64,000 nucleotides of DNA from JAGOCV01 sp049445855 (GCF_049445855.1 NZ_JBMSDV010000006.1:124001-188000), one strand, 5' to 3'. Counted from the stretch's first letter, positions 29,539 to 38,096 are shown. Numbers and translations: made by a program. Notes: a model not told the origin generated them from the sequence alone.

Positions 29539-29643
29539 GGAATCTCCTGAAGACGCGTTCTTGAAAACCGGAAACTGTGCGCATGCGCGCGAAACCCCCG
29601 ATTGTTGCATAGCGGTGAGGCGTATCACATGATGGTATGTCGA

Positions 29644-30900
29644 TCACATGTTGTCGACCATCACCTGACCGAACCCGGAGCAACTGACTTGCGTGGCACC
29701 GTCCATCAGGCGGGCGAAGTCGTAGGTGACCTTCTTCGACTGGATGGCCAGTTCGAGCGAGCGGAGGATCAGGTCCGCCGCTTCCTTCCAGCCCATGTGC
29801 CGCAGCATCATTTCGGCCGACAGGATGCTCGAGCACGGGTTCACGTAGTCCATCCCGGCGTACTTGGGTGCCGTGCCGTGCGTGGCCTCGAACATGGCGA
29901 CGGTGTCCGACATGTTGGCGCCGGGCGCGATGCCCATGCCGCCCACCTGCGCGGCGACGGCGTCGGAGATGTAGTCACCGTTCAGGTTGAGTGTCGCGAC
30001 CACGCTGTACTCGGCCGGACGCATGAGGATCTGCTGCAGGAAGGCATCGGCGATGCTGTCCTTGATGATGATGTCCTTGCCCGTGTTCGGGTTCTTGACG
30101 CGCATCCAAGTCAGCCCATCGATCGACTCCGCACCGAATTCCCTTGCCGCCAGGGCGTAAGCCCAGTCACGGAATCCACCCTCGGTGAACTTCATGATGT
30201 TGCCCTTGTGGACGATGGTCACGCTCGGGCGGTTGTGGTCGATGGCGTACTGGATGGCCTTGCGCACGAGACGCTCGGTGCCTTCGACGGACACCGGCTT
30301 GATGCCCATGGCCGACGTCGCGGGGAAGCGGATCTTGTTGGAGCCCAGCTCTTCCATCAGGAACTTGATGAGCTTCTTCGCCTTCTCGCTGCCGGCTTCG
30401 TATTCGATGCCGGCGTAGATGTCTTCGGAGTTCTCGCGGAAGATGACCATGTTGGTCTTGTCCGGCTCGATCAGGGGCGACGGCACGCCCTTGAAATACT
30501 GCACGGGACGCAGGCACACATACAGGTCGAGTTCCTGGCGCAACGTGACGTTGAGCGACCGGCGGCCGCCACCCACCGGCGTGGTGAGCGGGCCCTTGAT
30601 GGAGACCACGTAGTCCTTCGCCGCCTGCACGGTTTCTTCGGGCAGCCAGACGTCATCACCGTAAATGCGGGTGGATTTCTCGCCGGCAAAAACTTCCATC
30701 CACTGGATGCGGCGCCTGCCGCCATAGGATTTCTCCACCGCAGCATCGACCACCTTCATCATCACCGGTGTGACATCGATGCCAACGCCGTCGCCTTCGA
30801 TGTAGGGGATGATGGGTTCGTCAGGGACGTTCAGCGAATTGTCCGCGTTGACAGTGATCTTCTGACCTTGGGCGGGCACCTTGATGTGCTGGTAAGCCAT
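29644..30900 (-). CDS. icd: NADP-dependent isocitrate dehydrogenase, dimeric type
   Basis: Tricarboxylic acid cycle enzyme of 418 residues. PYIEGDGVGIDVTP, RRSLNVTLRQELDLYVCLRPV, and the metal-binding region NLNGDYISDAVAAQVGG, then EATHGTAPKYAG, are diagnostic. The serine of RRSLNV corresponds to the residue phosphorylated by AceK in E. coli, so flux control at the glyoxylate branch is possible. The start is the ATG at 30900. It is followed on the same strand by the unrelated monomeric isoenzyme. Confidence 0.96.
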   Translation of the reverse strand: MAYQHIKVPAQGQKITVNADNSLNVPDEPIIPYIEGDGVGIDVTPVMMKVVDAAVEKSYGGRRRIQWMEVFAGEKSTRIYGDDVWLPEETVQAAKDYVVSIKGPLTTPVGGGRRSLNVTLRQELDLYVCLRPVQYFKGVPSPLIEPDKTNMVIFRENSEDIYAGIEYEAGSEKAKKLIKFLMEELGSNKIRFPATSAMGIKPVSVEGTERLVRKAIQYAIDHNRPSVTIVHKGNIMKFTEGGFRDWAYALAAREFGAESIDGLTWMRVKNPNTGKDIIIKDSIADAFLQQILMRPAEYSVVATLNLNGDYISDAVAAQVGGMGIAPGANMSDTVAMFEATHGTAPKYAGMDYVNPCSSILSAEMMLRHMGWKEAADLILRSLELAIQSKKVTYDFARLMDGATQVSCSGFGQVMVDNM

Positions 30901-31086
30901 GGACGAACGTCTCCAGTGAGCAAGCAAAAACAGCGCTGATTCTAGCGGCAGCACCTCAGGCCAGCATTTCGGATGTCAGGGTTTCACCTTGTCAACGCCG
31001 CTGTCTGCGGCCTCGTTGTGCAAGGGCTTTCGCATGAACTGCACAAAGCGATCTCCATAACCCAGGCATTACAAAGGAAATCGGAA

Positions 31087-31353
31087 ATGACCAGACTGCT
31101 CGCCACCATTCTCACCACCGTGTTCGCTGCCTCCGCTTTCGCACAGGCACCGGCCCCCGCCGCCAAGCCCGTGGCGCCCGCAGCCCCCGCGGCTGCTGCG
31201 GCGCCTGCCGCTGCTCCTGCGGCCACAACGCCTGTCGCCGCAGCCCCGGCCATGAAAGAAGACAAGCCCGCCATGAAGGGCGACAAGAAGGCAAAGAAGA
31301 CCAAAGCCAAGGTCGCCAAAAAGGCCCACAAGAAGGAAGCCCCCAAGGCTTGA
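31087..31353 (+). CDS. Small exported Ala/Pro-rich protein with Lys-rich C-terminus (acid-shock-like composition)
   Basis: Protein of 88 residues: a signal peptide with cleavage after AFAQA (about residue 20), an Ala/Pro segment (about 21-55), then a strongly basic segment of Lys with Ala (about 56-88). The composition resembles the periplasmic acid-shock protein Asr of E. coli, but there is no alignable domain, so the likeness may be convergent. The ATG at 31087 follows AAGGAAA. It is divergent from icd. Low complexity makes any functional call weak. Confidence 0.65.
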   Translation: MTRLLATILTTVFAASAFAQAPAPAAKPVAPAAPAAAAAPAAAPAATTPVAAAPAMKEDKPAMKGDKKAKKTKAKVAKKAHKKEAPKA

Positions 31354-31398
31354 TCGCCTGAAGGCCTGACTTTCCAGTCAGTCTCCGGATTTCGCCAG

Positions 31399-31421
31399 AA
31401 TGCCCGCACATCGCGGGCATT
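31399..31421 (+). promoter_or_regulatory. Hairpin immediately upstream of the DUF192 start codon
   Basis: AATGCCCGC (31399-31407) and GCGGGCATT (31413-31421) form a perfect 9-base stem with a 5-base loop. It ends four bases before the ATG at 31426, where a ribosome site should be. It may end transcription of the upstream small gene, or restrict translation of the downstream one. Confidence 0.55.
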
Positions 31422-31425
31422 TCTC

Positions 31426-31908
31426 ATGAAACTTCTTCAACGTCTCATCCTTGCCGCAGGCTTGGCACTAGCGCTGCCTGCAGGCATTTCCTTCGCGCAA
31501 AGCCAGGCAACAACCGAAGGCTCGCCGCAGATGAACCTGCAGCGCACCCGACTCACCGCCGGCATGCACCTGATCGACGCGCAGGTCGCGCAAACGAACG
31601 ACCAGCGCATGACCGGCCTGATGCATCGCAAGGACATGCCCCCGAACGAAGGCATGCTCTTCGTGTTCGAACAACCGTCGCAGCAATGCTTCTGGATGAA
31701 GAACACGCTCATTCCCCTCACTGCCGCCTTCATTGCCGACGACGGCACCATCGTCAATCTCGTCGACATGAAACCCCAGAGCCTGGACTCGCACTGCTCG
31801 GAAAAGCCGGTGCGCTACGTGCTCGAGATGAACAAGGGCTGGTTCGAACGGAAAGGCCTGAAGGCCGGGTTCAAACTCGGCGGACCCATCTTCGCTGCGC
31901 GCCGCTGA
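31426..31908 (+). CDS. DUF192 family exported protein
   Basis: Protein of 160 residues with a signal peptide (cleavage near ISFAQ, about residue 25) and a DUF192 domain: ARTNDQRMTGLMHRKDMPPNEGMLFVFE (core GLMHRKDMPPNEGMLF), CFWMKNTLIPLTAAFI, and VRYVLEMNKGWFERKGLKAG. Members are small periplasmic or lipoprotein-like proteins of unknown function. No good Shine-Dalgarno sequence precedes the ATG because a hairpin occupies that place. It ends before a bidirectional terminator shared with sodB. Confidence 0.88.
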   Translation: MKLLQRLILAAGLALALPAGISFAQSQATTEGSPQMNLQRTRLTAGMHLIDAQVAQTNDQRMTGLMHRKDMPPNEGMLFVFEQPSQQCFWMKNTLIPLTAAFIADDGTIVNLVDMKPQSLDSHCSEKPVRYVLEMNKGWFERKGLKAGFKLGGPIFAARR

Positions 31909-31928
31909 AGACGCTCGCAGCTGCCAAC

Positions 31929-31956
31929 AAAAAAGCCGGCGCATGCCGGCTTTTTT
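31929..31956. terminator. Bidirectional terminator between the DUF192 gene and sodB
   Basis: A-run, GCCGGC, GCAT loop, GCCGGC and T-run form a perfect 12-base stem (31929-31940 with 31945-31956). T runs follow on both strands, so it serves both convergent genes. Confidence 0.92.
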
Positions 31957-31984
31957 GTTGCTGCACAGACGTGCGGCGGGAGAA

Positions 31985-32566
31985 TCAGGCGAAATTCTTC
32001 GCGGCGAATTCCCAGTTGACCAGCTTGTCCAGGAAGGTCTCGACGAACTTCGGACGGAGGTTGCGGTAGTCGATGTAGTAAGCGTGTTCCCACACGTCGA
32101 CCGTCAGCAGCGCCTTGTCGTCGGTGGTCAGCGGCGTGCCGGCTGCGCCGGTATTGACGATGTCCACGCTGCCGTCCGGCTTCTTCACGAGCCAGGTCCA
32201 GCCGGAACCGAAGTTGCCCACGGCCGACTTGGTGAATGCTTCCTTGAAGGCGGCATAGCTGCCCCATTTCTTGGTGATGGCCTCGGCCAGTGCGCCGGTG
32301 GGCTCGCCGCCGCCGGCGGGCTTCATGCAGTTCCAGAAGAAGGTGTGGTTCCAGATCTGTGCGGAGTTGTTGTAGATGCCGCCGGAGGACTTCTTGATGA
32401 TTTCCTCGAGGGTCATGCTCTCGAACTCGGTGCCCTTCTGCAGGTTGTTGAGGTTCACGACGTAAGCGTTGTGGTGCTTGCCGTGGTGGTACTCGAGCGT
32501 CTCCTTGGAGTAGTGAGGTGCCAGCGAATCGATGGGGTACGGCAGCGGCGGAAGGGTGTGTTCCAT
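31985..32566 (-). CDS. sodB: Superoxide dismutase, iron type
   Basis: Cytoplasmic enzyme of 193 residues that disproportionates superoxide. Metal ligands are the His in YHHGKHHNAYV, the His in NHTFFWNCM, and the Asp and His in DVWEHAYYIDYRN. The pattern QIWNHTFFWNCMKPAGGG and the absence of a signal peptide favour the iron class. ATG 32566 follows an AGGAAA element. It stands alone, between xseA and a shared terminator. Confidence 0.95.
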   Translation of the reverse strand: MEHTLPPLPYPIDSLAPHYSKETLEYHHGKHHNAYVVNLNNLQKGTEFESMTLEEIIKKSSGGIYNNSAQIWNHTFFWNCMKPAGGGEPTGALAEAITKKWGSYAAFKEAFTKSAVGNFGSGWTWLVKKPDGSVDIVNTGAAGTPLTTDDKALLTVDVWEHAYYIDYRNLRPKFVETFLDKLVNWEFAAKNFA

Positions 32567-32614
32567 GGTCTTTTCCTCGTGGTGTGTAAAACGGATCGAT
32601 TGTAGGAAGTTTGT

Positions 32615-33916
32615 TCAGTCCTGCTTGCGCACGGTCAAAGCAACCTCGCCATCGGAGAGGGTTGCGGTCACGTGCCCGCCCGGCTGGAACTGGCCTGCGC
32701 TGGTCAGCGGGTGGCCGGTTTCGTCGGTCAGCCACGCATAACCACGACGCAACACCAGCGCCGGGTCGAGCAGTTCGAGTTTGATACGGGCCCGTGACAA
32801 CCTGTCGTCAGCGCGCCTCACGGCATCGTGCAGCGCAACCGGCAACGCAGGCTCCATGCGTTGCAGTGCGTTGCGCTTGTTGCCCAGTTGCGCAAGAACG
32901 CCGTAGCGCAGGCGCTGGGCGCGGTGTGTGAGCTGGAGGCGTTCGCGGGCCATGAGCGAAGAGGGGCGGCCCAGCCGCCGTGTCGCCTGATCGAGCCGCT
33001 GGGCCTGCGCATCAAGCACCCGCCCTGTCGCGTCCGACAAGCGCTGCGCCATCAGGGCGACCGCGCCCAGCCACACGTCGCGCGGCTGCGCCGCGAGTTC
33101 GGCCGCGGCAGTCGGCGTGGGCGCACGGAGGTCGGCGCAGAAGTCGGCGATGGTGAAGTCCGTTTCATGGCCCACGCCTGAAATCAGCGGCACCGGGCTG
33201 CGGACGATCGCGCGCGCCACCTGTTCGTCGTTGAACGCCCAGAGGTCTTCGATGGAGCCGCCGCCGCGCACGAGCAGGATGACATCGGGGGCACCCGGAC
33301 CGCCCGCCTCGACGCGCGAATACAGGTTGCCCAGCGCGCGGACCAATTCGGCAGGCGCTGCAGCCCCCTGTACTTGGGCGGGCGAGATGACCACCTGCAC
33401 ATGCGGCGCCCGGCGACGCAAGGCGGTCACGACGTCGTGCAGCGCAGCCGCCCCCAGCGAGGTGACGATCCCGATGCAACGGGGTGCCAGCGGCACGGGT
33501 CGCTTGCGCGCCGCGTCGAACAGGCCTTCTTCATCGAGTTTTGCCTTCAATCGCAGGAACTGCTCGAACAGCGCACCCTGCCCGGCCCGGCTCATGGATT
33601 CCACGATGAGTTGCAGGTCGCCGCGGGGTTCGTACACCGCCAGCCGCCCTCGCACCTGGACGAGTTCGCCGTCACGCGGCGAAACATCCATGAGGCTCGC
33701 CGCGCGGCGGAACATCGCGCAACGCAGCTGACCCGATTCGTCTTTGAGGGAAAAGTAGCAATGGCCACTGGCCGCACGCGAGAAACCGGTGATCTCGCCC
33801 TGCACGCTCACCGGGTTGAATCTGGCGTCCAGCGCGTCAGCAACGGCGCGGCATAGCGCGCCAACTTGCCAGATTCGTGGCGTCGTTGCTGGGTTTTCGG
33901 AACGGGGTGTCAGCAT
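32615..33916 (-). CDS. xseA: Exodeoxyribonuclease VII large subunit
   Basis: Catalytic subunit of 433 residues that degrades single-stranded DNA with XseB. The N-terminal OB fold has VQGEITGFSRAASGHCYFSLKDESGQLRCAMF; the catalytic region includes IGIVTSLGAAALHDV, VILLVRGGGSIEDLWAFNDE and SGVGHETDFTIADFCADLRAPTPTAAAE. The small subunit gene xseB is not adjacent. It is transcribed toward sodB with a 48-base gap. Confidence 0.95.
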   Translation of the reverse strand: MLTPRSENPATTPRIWQVGALCRAVADALDARFNPVSVQGEITGFSRAASGHCYFSLKDESGQLRCAMFRRAASLMDVSPRDGELVQVRGRLAVYEPRGDLQLIVESMSRAGQGALFEQFLRLKAKLDEEGLFDAARKRPVPLAPRCIGIVTSLGAAALHDVVTALRRRAPHVQVVISPAQVQGAAAPAELVRALGNLYSRVEAGGPGAPDVILLVRGGGSIEDLWAFNDEQVARAIVRSPVPLISGVGHETDFTIADFCADLRAPTPTAAAELAAQPRDVWLGAVALMAQRLSDATGRVLDAQAQRLDQATRRLGRPSSLMARERLQLTHRAQRLRYGVLAQLGNKRNALQRMEPALPVALHDAVRRADDRLSRARIKLELLDPALVLRRGYAWLTDETGHPLTSAGQFQPGGHVTATLSDGEVALTVRKQD

Positions 33917-34286
33917 TGGCGCGGCATCCGGGGTGCGATTACTCCACAGAAGACCGCGCGGTGCGGCAATTCATGACAAAACCACGTCCACATGACGAAT
34001 TTACGAAGCAAGCCATTGATTTCATTGGATTTTTTTCTGCTCAAAATGTCATCGATGTGTCACAAGTGTTGGCTGATGCGGCTTGCAGCATGCTGGGCAC
34101 AAGGTTGCTCACAAAGTTATCCACAATTTTTGTGGGTCAAGTCTGACAGCGACCGGTCAGGCTCACGTGTGTGCGAAGCATTCAAAAGCGTCACGGCTTC
34201 AGGCCATAATCTCACCGCGCGCAACGCGCCGGAACTCCGGTTCCGACACCGGAAACTGCAGCAGTACGTTTGGCGAAGGGGGTTCT
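33917..34286. other. 370-base gap between xseA and exbB, lower GC than surroundings
   Basis: No gene is clear here. The stretch 33970-34150 is markedly more A/T-rich than the flanking coding DNA. It holds a consensus DnaA box and a small hairpin (both listed). A 57-codon frame from ATG 33973 to 34146 exists, without a clear ribosome site or recognisable domain. The promoters of xseA and exbB must lie in this gap. Confidence 0.5.
34117..34135 (+). promoter_or_regulatory. Consensus DnaA box with overlapping hairpin
   Basis: TTATCCACA at 34117-34125 is a perfect DnaA-box consensus. It overlaps a stem CCACAA/TTGTGG (34121-34126 with 34130-34135, three-base loop). Only one perfect box is seen, so it is more likely a regulatory or DnaA-titration site upstream of exbB than an origin. 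Confidence 0.5.
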
Positions 34287-34916
34287 TTGTTTTCGATCAT
34301 ACAAGCCGCAGGCTGGCCCATCTGGCCCTTGATTGCCTGCTCCATCGTGGCCCTGGCCCTCATCATCGAACGATTCGTCAGTCTCAAGACCGCCAAGATC
34401 GCTCCACCGCGGCTGCTCGATGAAGCCATCGGCGTTTCACGCGCGGGCGTGCCTGCTGCCGATGTGGTGATGAAGCTCGAACAGAACTCGGCCCTGGGTG
34501 AAGTTCTCGCCAGCGGCTTCCGCACGCTGAACTCCAACCCGCGTTGCAGCGAGGAAGAACTGCGCGCCAGCATGGAAAACACCGGCCGCGCCGTGGCCCA
34601 CCGCCTCGAGCGCTACCTTGCGGCGCTGGGCACCATCGCATCCGCCGCGCCGCTGCTCGGTCTGCTGGGCACCGTCATCGGGATGATCGAAATCTTCGGC
34701 TCGCAAGCCCCCACCGGCAGCAGCGGCGGTGGCAACCCGGCGCAACTGGCGCACGGCATTTCCATCGCGCTGTACAACACCGCATTCGGCCTCATCGTGG
34801 CCATACCGGCACTCATTTTCTGGCGCTACTTCCGTTCGCGGGTGGACGAGTACCTGCTCTCTCTCGAACTGGCTGGCGACCGCTTTGCCCGCCACCTGAA
34901 TTCGTTGCGCAAGTAA
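34287..34916 (+). CDS. exbB: MotA/TolQ/ExbB proton channel family protein
   Basis: Inner-membrane proton-channel subunit of 209 residues that powers an energy transducer with ExbD. A first membrane segment (WPIWPLIACSIVALALIIERF) is followed by a cytoplasmic loop and two further segments, AAPLLGLLGTVIGMIEIF and GISIALYNTAFGLIVAIPALIFW. The start is a TTG at 34287, four bases after AAGGGGG; no ATG fits the family start, and the protein would begin LFSIIQAAGWP. No tonB or tolA is adjacent. exbD, lpxK, Trm112-like and kdsB follow. Confidence 0.92.
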   Translation: MFSIIQAAGWPIWPLIACSIVALALIIERFVSLKTAKIAPPRLLDEAIGVSRAGVPAADVVMKLEQNSALGEVLASGFRTLNSNPRCSEEELRASMENTGRAVAHRLERYLAALGTIASAAPLLGLLGTVIGMIEIFGSQAPTGSSGGGNPAQLAHGISIALYNTAFGLIVAIPALIFWRYFRSRVDEYLLSLELAGDRFARHLNSLRK

Positions 34917-34927
34917 GGCCGCCTGCC

Positions 34928-35353
34928 ATGAACTTCCGTCCCCGCGCCAAGGAAGAGCCGGAGATCAACCTGATCCCGTTCATCGACGTGCTGCTGGTCA
35001 TCCTGATTTTCCTGATGCTGTCCACCACATACAGCAAGTTCACGGAACTGCAGCTCAAGCTGCCGGTCGCCGACGCTGACGCGCAACGTGACTACCCCAA
35101 GGAAGTCATCGTCGCGGTCGGCGCGGACGGGCGCTACTCGATCAACAAGACCGTGGTCAACGGCCGCAATGTCGATGCGGTGGCCGCCGCACTGGCCCTG
35201 GCCGCCACGGCCGGCAAGGACACGACGGTCATCATCAGCGCCGACGCTACCGCTGCCCACCAGTCGGTCGTGACTGTGATGGAAGCGGCGCGCCGGGCGG
35301 GTCTGAACCAGATCACCTTCGCCACGCAGTCGTCCGCGACCAGCGGCAAGTAA
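34928..35353 (+). CDS. exbD: Biopolymer transport protein ExbD
   Basis: Protein of 141 residues with one membrane segment, INLIPFIDVLLVILIFLML, containing the protonatable aspartate of the family (Asp in FIDVLL). A periplasmic domain follows with DTTVIISADATAAHQSVVTVMEAARRAGL. It lies 11 bases after exbB and 6 bases before lpxK. In this group the exbBD pair upstream of lpxK is common and may serve envelope transport rather than siderophore uptake. Confidence 0.93.
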   Translation: MNFRPRAKEEPEINLIPFIDVLLVILIFLMLSTTYSKFTELQLKLPVADADAQRDYPKEVIVAVGADGRYSINKTVVNGRNVDAVAAALALAATAGKDTTVIISADATAAHQSVVTVMEAARRAGLNQITFATQSSATSGK

Positions 35354-35359
35354 GGATTC

Positions 35360-36343
35360 ATGCGCCAAGCGTTGCAGCGGGCCTGGTTGCATCGGGGGCT
35401 GCTGGCCTGGCTGCTGTGGCCCCTGTCCCTGCTCTTCGGGCTTCTCGCTGCGACGAGACGCGCGGCGTATCGCACGGGCATCCTTCGCGCGACCACGCTG
35501 CCGGTGCCCGTCATCGTCGTCGGCAATGTGGTGGCGGGCGGCGCGGGAAAGACGCCGGTGACAATTGCGCTGGTGCGCCATCTGCAGGCACGCGGCATAC
35601 CGGTGGGCATCGTCTCGCGGGGCTACGGACGGCGGGATACGCGACAGGACTTGATCGAAGTGCACGCAGACAGCCTGGCCAGCGAAGTCGGCGATGAGCC
35701 CCTGCTCGTCCACCGCGCCACTGGCGCTCCACTGGTGGTGGGGCGGCGACGGGCCGAAGCCGCGCAACATCTGCTGGCAAGGCACCCGGCAGTGGCGGTC
35801 ATCGTGAGCGACGACGGGCTCCAGCATCTGGCGCTGTCACGCGACATCGAGATCTGCGTGTTCGACGCGCGCGGCGTCGGCAACGGATTCCTGCTGCCGG
35901 CCGGTCTGCTTCGCGAGCCGTGGCCCAGACCAGTCGATTTCATCTTGCACACAGGCACTGTCGACGCGCCCAATGCTTTCATACTGAAGCGGCAACTGGC
36001 CGGCCACGCGGCCGACGCTGACGGCAACACGACCGACCTCTCCGCGCTCGCAGGCCAGCCCGTGACCGCCGTCGCCGGCATCGCGCAACCGCAGGCCTTC
36101 TTCGACATGCTGGCTGCGCGCGGCATCCATGCATCGCACACGGTGGCGCTGGATGACCACCACGACTTCTCCGGCTGGCAGCCGCCAGAAGGGACCGTGA
36201 TCTGCACGGAGAAAGACGCCGTCAAGATCTGGCCGGCCCATCCCCGGGTACTCGCCGTTGTGCTGGAGGTCACCGTTGACGAAGCGTTCTGGCACGCGCT
36301 GGATGCACGGCTATCATCCCTGCATGGACACCAAACTGCTTGA
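35360..36343 (+). CDS. lpxK: Tetraacyldisaccharide 4'-kinase
   Basis: Lipid A pathway kinase of 327 residues that phosphorylates the disaccharide at the 4' position. The P-loop is GNVVAGGAGKTPVT near residue 60, and SRGYGRR and VSDDGLQHLALSRD follow. The N-terminus is a membrane-associated segment (LLAWLLWPLSLLFGLLA). It overlaps the next small gene by 20 bases and is in the exbBD-lpxK-kdsB-adk string. Confidence 0.95.
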   Translation: MRQALQRAWLHRGLLAWLLWPLSLLFGLLAATRRAAYRTGILRATTLPVPVIVVGNVVAGGAGKTPVTIALVRHLQARGIPVGIVSRGYGRRDTRQDLIEVHADSLASEVGDEPLLVHRATGAPLVVGRRRAEAAQHLLARHPAVAVIVSDDGLQHLALSRDIEICVFDARGVGNGFLLPAGLLREPWPRPVDFILHTGTVDAPNAFILKRQLAGHAADADGNTTDLSALAGQPVTAVAGIAQPQAFFDMLAARGIHASHTVALDDHHDFSGWQPPEGTVICTEKDAVKIWPAHPRVLAVVLEVTVDEAFWHALDARLSSLHGHQTA

Positions 36344-36506
36344 GTTGCTGGTCTGCCCGGTCACCAAGGGCCCGCTGAAGTACGACCGCGAGCGCGAGGA
36401 ACTCGTCTCGCGCAGCGCGCGGCTCGCCTACCCGGTGCGCGACGGAATTCCCATCCTGCTGGAGAACGAAGCCCGCACGCTCACCGACGAGGAACTGGAG
36501 CAGTGA
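36324..36506 (+). CDS. Trm112-family small protein (YcaR-like)
   Basis: Protein of 60 residues: LLELLVCPVTKGPLKYDRER, then LAYPVRDGIPILLENEAR. This is the small protein regularly found between lpxK and kdsB. It has a single Cys in CPVTKG and thus lacks the zinc-binding pair of eukaryotic Trm112. Role is unknown. Its stop overlaps the kdsB GTG start (GTGA). Confidence 0.92.
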   Translation: MDTKLLELLVCPVTKGPLKYDREREELVSRSARLAYPVRDGIPILLENEARTLTDEELEQ

Positions 36507-37264
36507 GCTTCACCGTGCTGATCCCTGCGCGCCTGGCCTCGACCCGGTTGCCGGACAAACCCCTGGCCGACATCGCCGGACTGCCGATGATCGTGCGTGT
36601 TGCGCAACGCGCGCTCGAGTCGTCCGCCTCGCAGGTCATCGTTGCGGCCGATAGCCCGCAGATCATGGAAGCCTGCTCAGCGCACGGCGTGCGTGCCATC
36701 CTGACCCGCGCCGACCACCCTTCCGGCAGTGACCGGCTTGCCGAGGCCTGTGCCCAGCTCGGGCTGGACGGGGACGACCGCGTGGTCAACGTGCAAGGCG
36801 ACGAGCCGCTCATTGCCCCGAGCCTCATCGACGCCGTTGCGCAGATGCTGCTCGACCGGCCACAGGCCGCCATGAGCACGGCGGCGCACGCGCTCGACTC
36901 CAGCACCGAGTTCGCCAACCCGAACGTCGTGAAGGTGGTGCTGGATGCCCAGCAACTTGCACTGTATTTCAGCCGCGCCCCCATCGCCTGGTGGCGTGAC
37001 GGCTTTTCCGGCGGCATCGGGACCCGGCTTCCGGAGCCGGCGCCGTTGCGGCATATCGGCATCTACGGCTATCGGGCCGGCTTCCTCCGGCAATTTCCTG
37101 CGATGGCCCAGTCGCCGCTGGAGGTCACCGAAGCGCTGGAACAACTGCGCGTGCTCTGGCATGGGCATCGCATCGCAGTTCATGTGAGTCCCGAAGCACC
37201 AGGACCGGGCGTGGATACCCCGGCGGACCTGGAGCGCGTGCGACGCGTTTTCAGCATGCTTTAG
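36503..37264 (+). CDS. kdsB: 3-deoxy-manno-octulosonate cytidylyltransferase
   Basis: Activates Kdo to CMP-Kdo for lipopolysaccharide synthesis; 253 residues. IPARLASTRLPDKPLADIAGLPMIVRV is the nucleotide-binding start (core ARLASTRLPDKPL), and VNVQGDEPLI and HIGIYGYRAGFLRQF follow. The start is GTG 36503, overlapping the Trm112-like stop. Confidence 0.95.
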   Translation: MSFTVLIPARLASTRLPDKPLADIAGLPMIVRVAQRALESSASQVIVAADSPQIMEACSAHGVRAILTRADHPSGSDRLAEACAQLGLDGDDRVVNVQGDEPLIAPSLIDAVAQMLLDRPQAAMSTAAHALDSSTEFANPNVVKVVLDAQQLALYFSRAPIAWWRDGFSGGIGTRLPEPAPLRHIGIYGYRAGFLRQFPAMAQSPLEVTEALEQLRVLWHGHRIAVHVSPEAPGPGVDTPADLERVRRVFSML

Positions 37265-37272
37265 GCATTTTC

Positions 37273-37291
37273 CGGGGCAGAACAGGCCCCG
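37273..37291 (+). terminator. Short hairpin after kdsB
   Basis: CGGGGC (37273-37278) and GCCCCG (37286-37291) form a 6-base stem with a 7-base loop nine bases after the kdsB stop. No T run follows, so it may be a pause site rather than a terminator. The rest of the 175-base gap to adk shows nothing clear. Confidence 0.3.
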
Positions 37292-37439
37292 CGTAAGCGG
37301 GCGCGAAGGCCTTGCATGCTATCCTTTGGCGCAACGAAGCAATGCGGCGCACCCGTCACCGCAAAGCCGGAAGATACCCCGTCACGAACGGGCAGCCCGC
37401 GCCAGCATTGCCACTGATTTCTACGATCCGAGGACAACC

Positions 37440-38096
37440 ATGAGACTCATCCTGTTGGGCGCGCCCGGCGCGGGCAAGGGCACGCAAGCGGCGTTCATCT
37501 GCAAGAAGTTCGGCATTCCGCAAATTTCCACTGGCGACATGCTGCGCGCCGCCGTCAAGGCCGGCACGCCGCTGGGTCTGCAGGCAGACGCGGTGATGAA
37601 GTCCGGCGGCCTGGTGAGCGATGACCTCATCATCAACCTCGTGAAGGAGCGCATTGCCCAGCCCGATTGCGCCAACGGCTTCCTGTTCGACGGTTTCCCC
37701 CGCACGATTCCCCAAGCCGATGCGATGAAAGCCGCTGGCGTGAAGCTCGACCACGTGCTGGAGATCGACGTGCCGTTCGACGCCATCATCGAACGCATGA
37801 GCGGCCGCCGCTCGCATCCGGCCAGCGGCCGCATCTACCACGTCAAGTTCAACCCACCGAAGGTGGAAGGCAAGGACGACGAAACCGGCGAAGCGCTGAT
37901 CCAGCGCGAGGACGACAAGGAAGAAACCGTGCGCAAGCGACTGGACGTTTACAGCGCCCAGACGCGCCCGCTGGTGGACTACTACTCGAGCTGGGCCAAG
38001 GCCGACCCGGCCGGCGCACCGAAGTACAGCGCCATCAGCGGCATGGGGTCGGTGGACGAAATCACCGCTCGCGCGCTCGCCGCCCTGTCCCGCTGA
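37440..38096 (+). CDS. adk: Adenylate kinase
   Basis: Converts AMP and ATP to two ADP; 218 residues. P-loop GAPGAGKGTQA at the N-terminus, STGDMLRAAV, DGFPRTIPQAD, and the lid region GRRSHPASGRIYHVKFNPPK (first 15 residues are diagnostic) show a long-form enzyme. The lid lacks the four-Cys zinc cluster, having the His/Ser type instead. ATG 37440 is fixed by the P-loop position. Confidence 0.97.
   Translation: MRLILLGAPGAGKGTQAAFICKKFGIPQISTGDMLRAAVKAGTPLGLQADAVMKSGGLVSDDLIINLVKERIAQPDCANGFLFDGFPRTIPQADAMKAAGVKLDHVLEIDVPFDAIIERMSGRRSHPASGRIYHVKFNPPKVEGKDDETGEALIQREDDKEETVRKRLDVYSAQTRPLVDYYSSWAKADPAGAPKYSAISGMGSVDEITARALAALSR

Noticed and set aside
34117..34135. Possible replication origin
   Set aside because: Only one perfect DnaA box, with no dnaA, dnaN or cluster of boxes nearby.
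33973..34146. 57-codon frame in the A/T-rich gap before exbB
   Set aside because: No clear ribosome site and no recognised domain; kept only as a note in the gap description.
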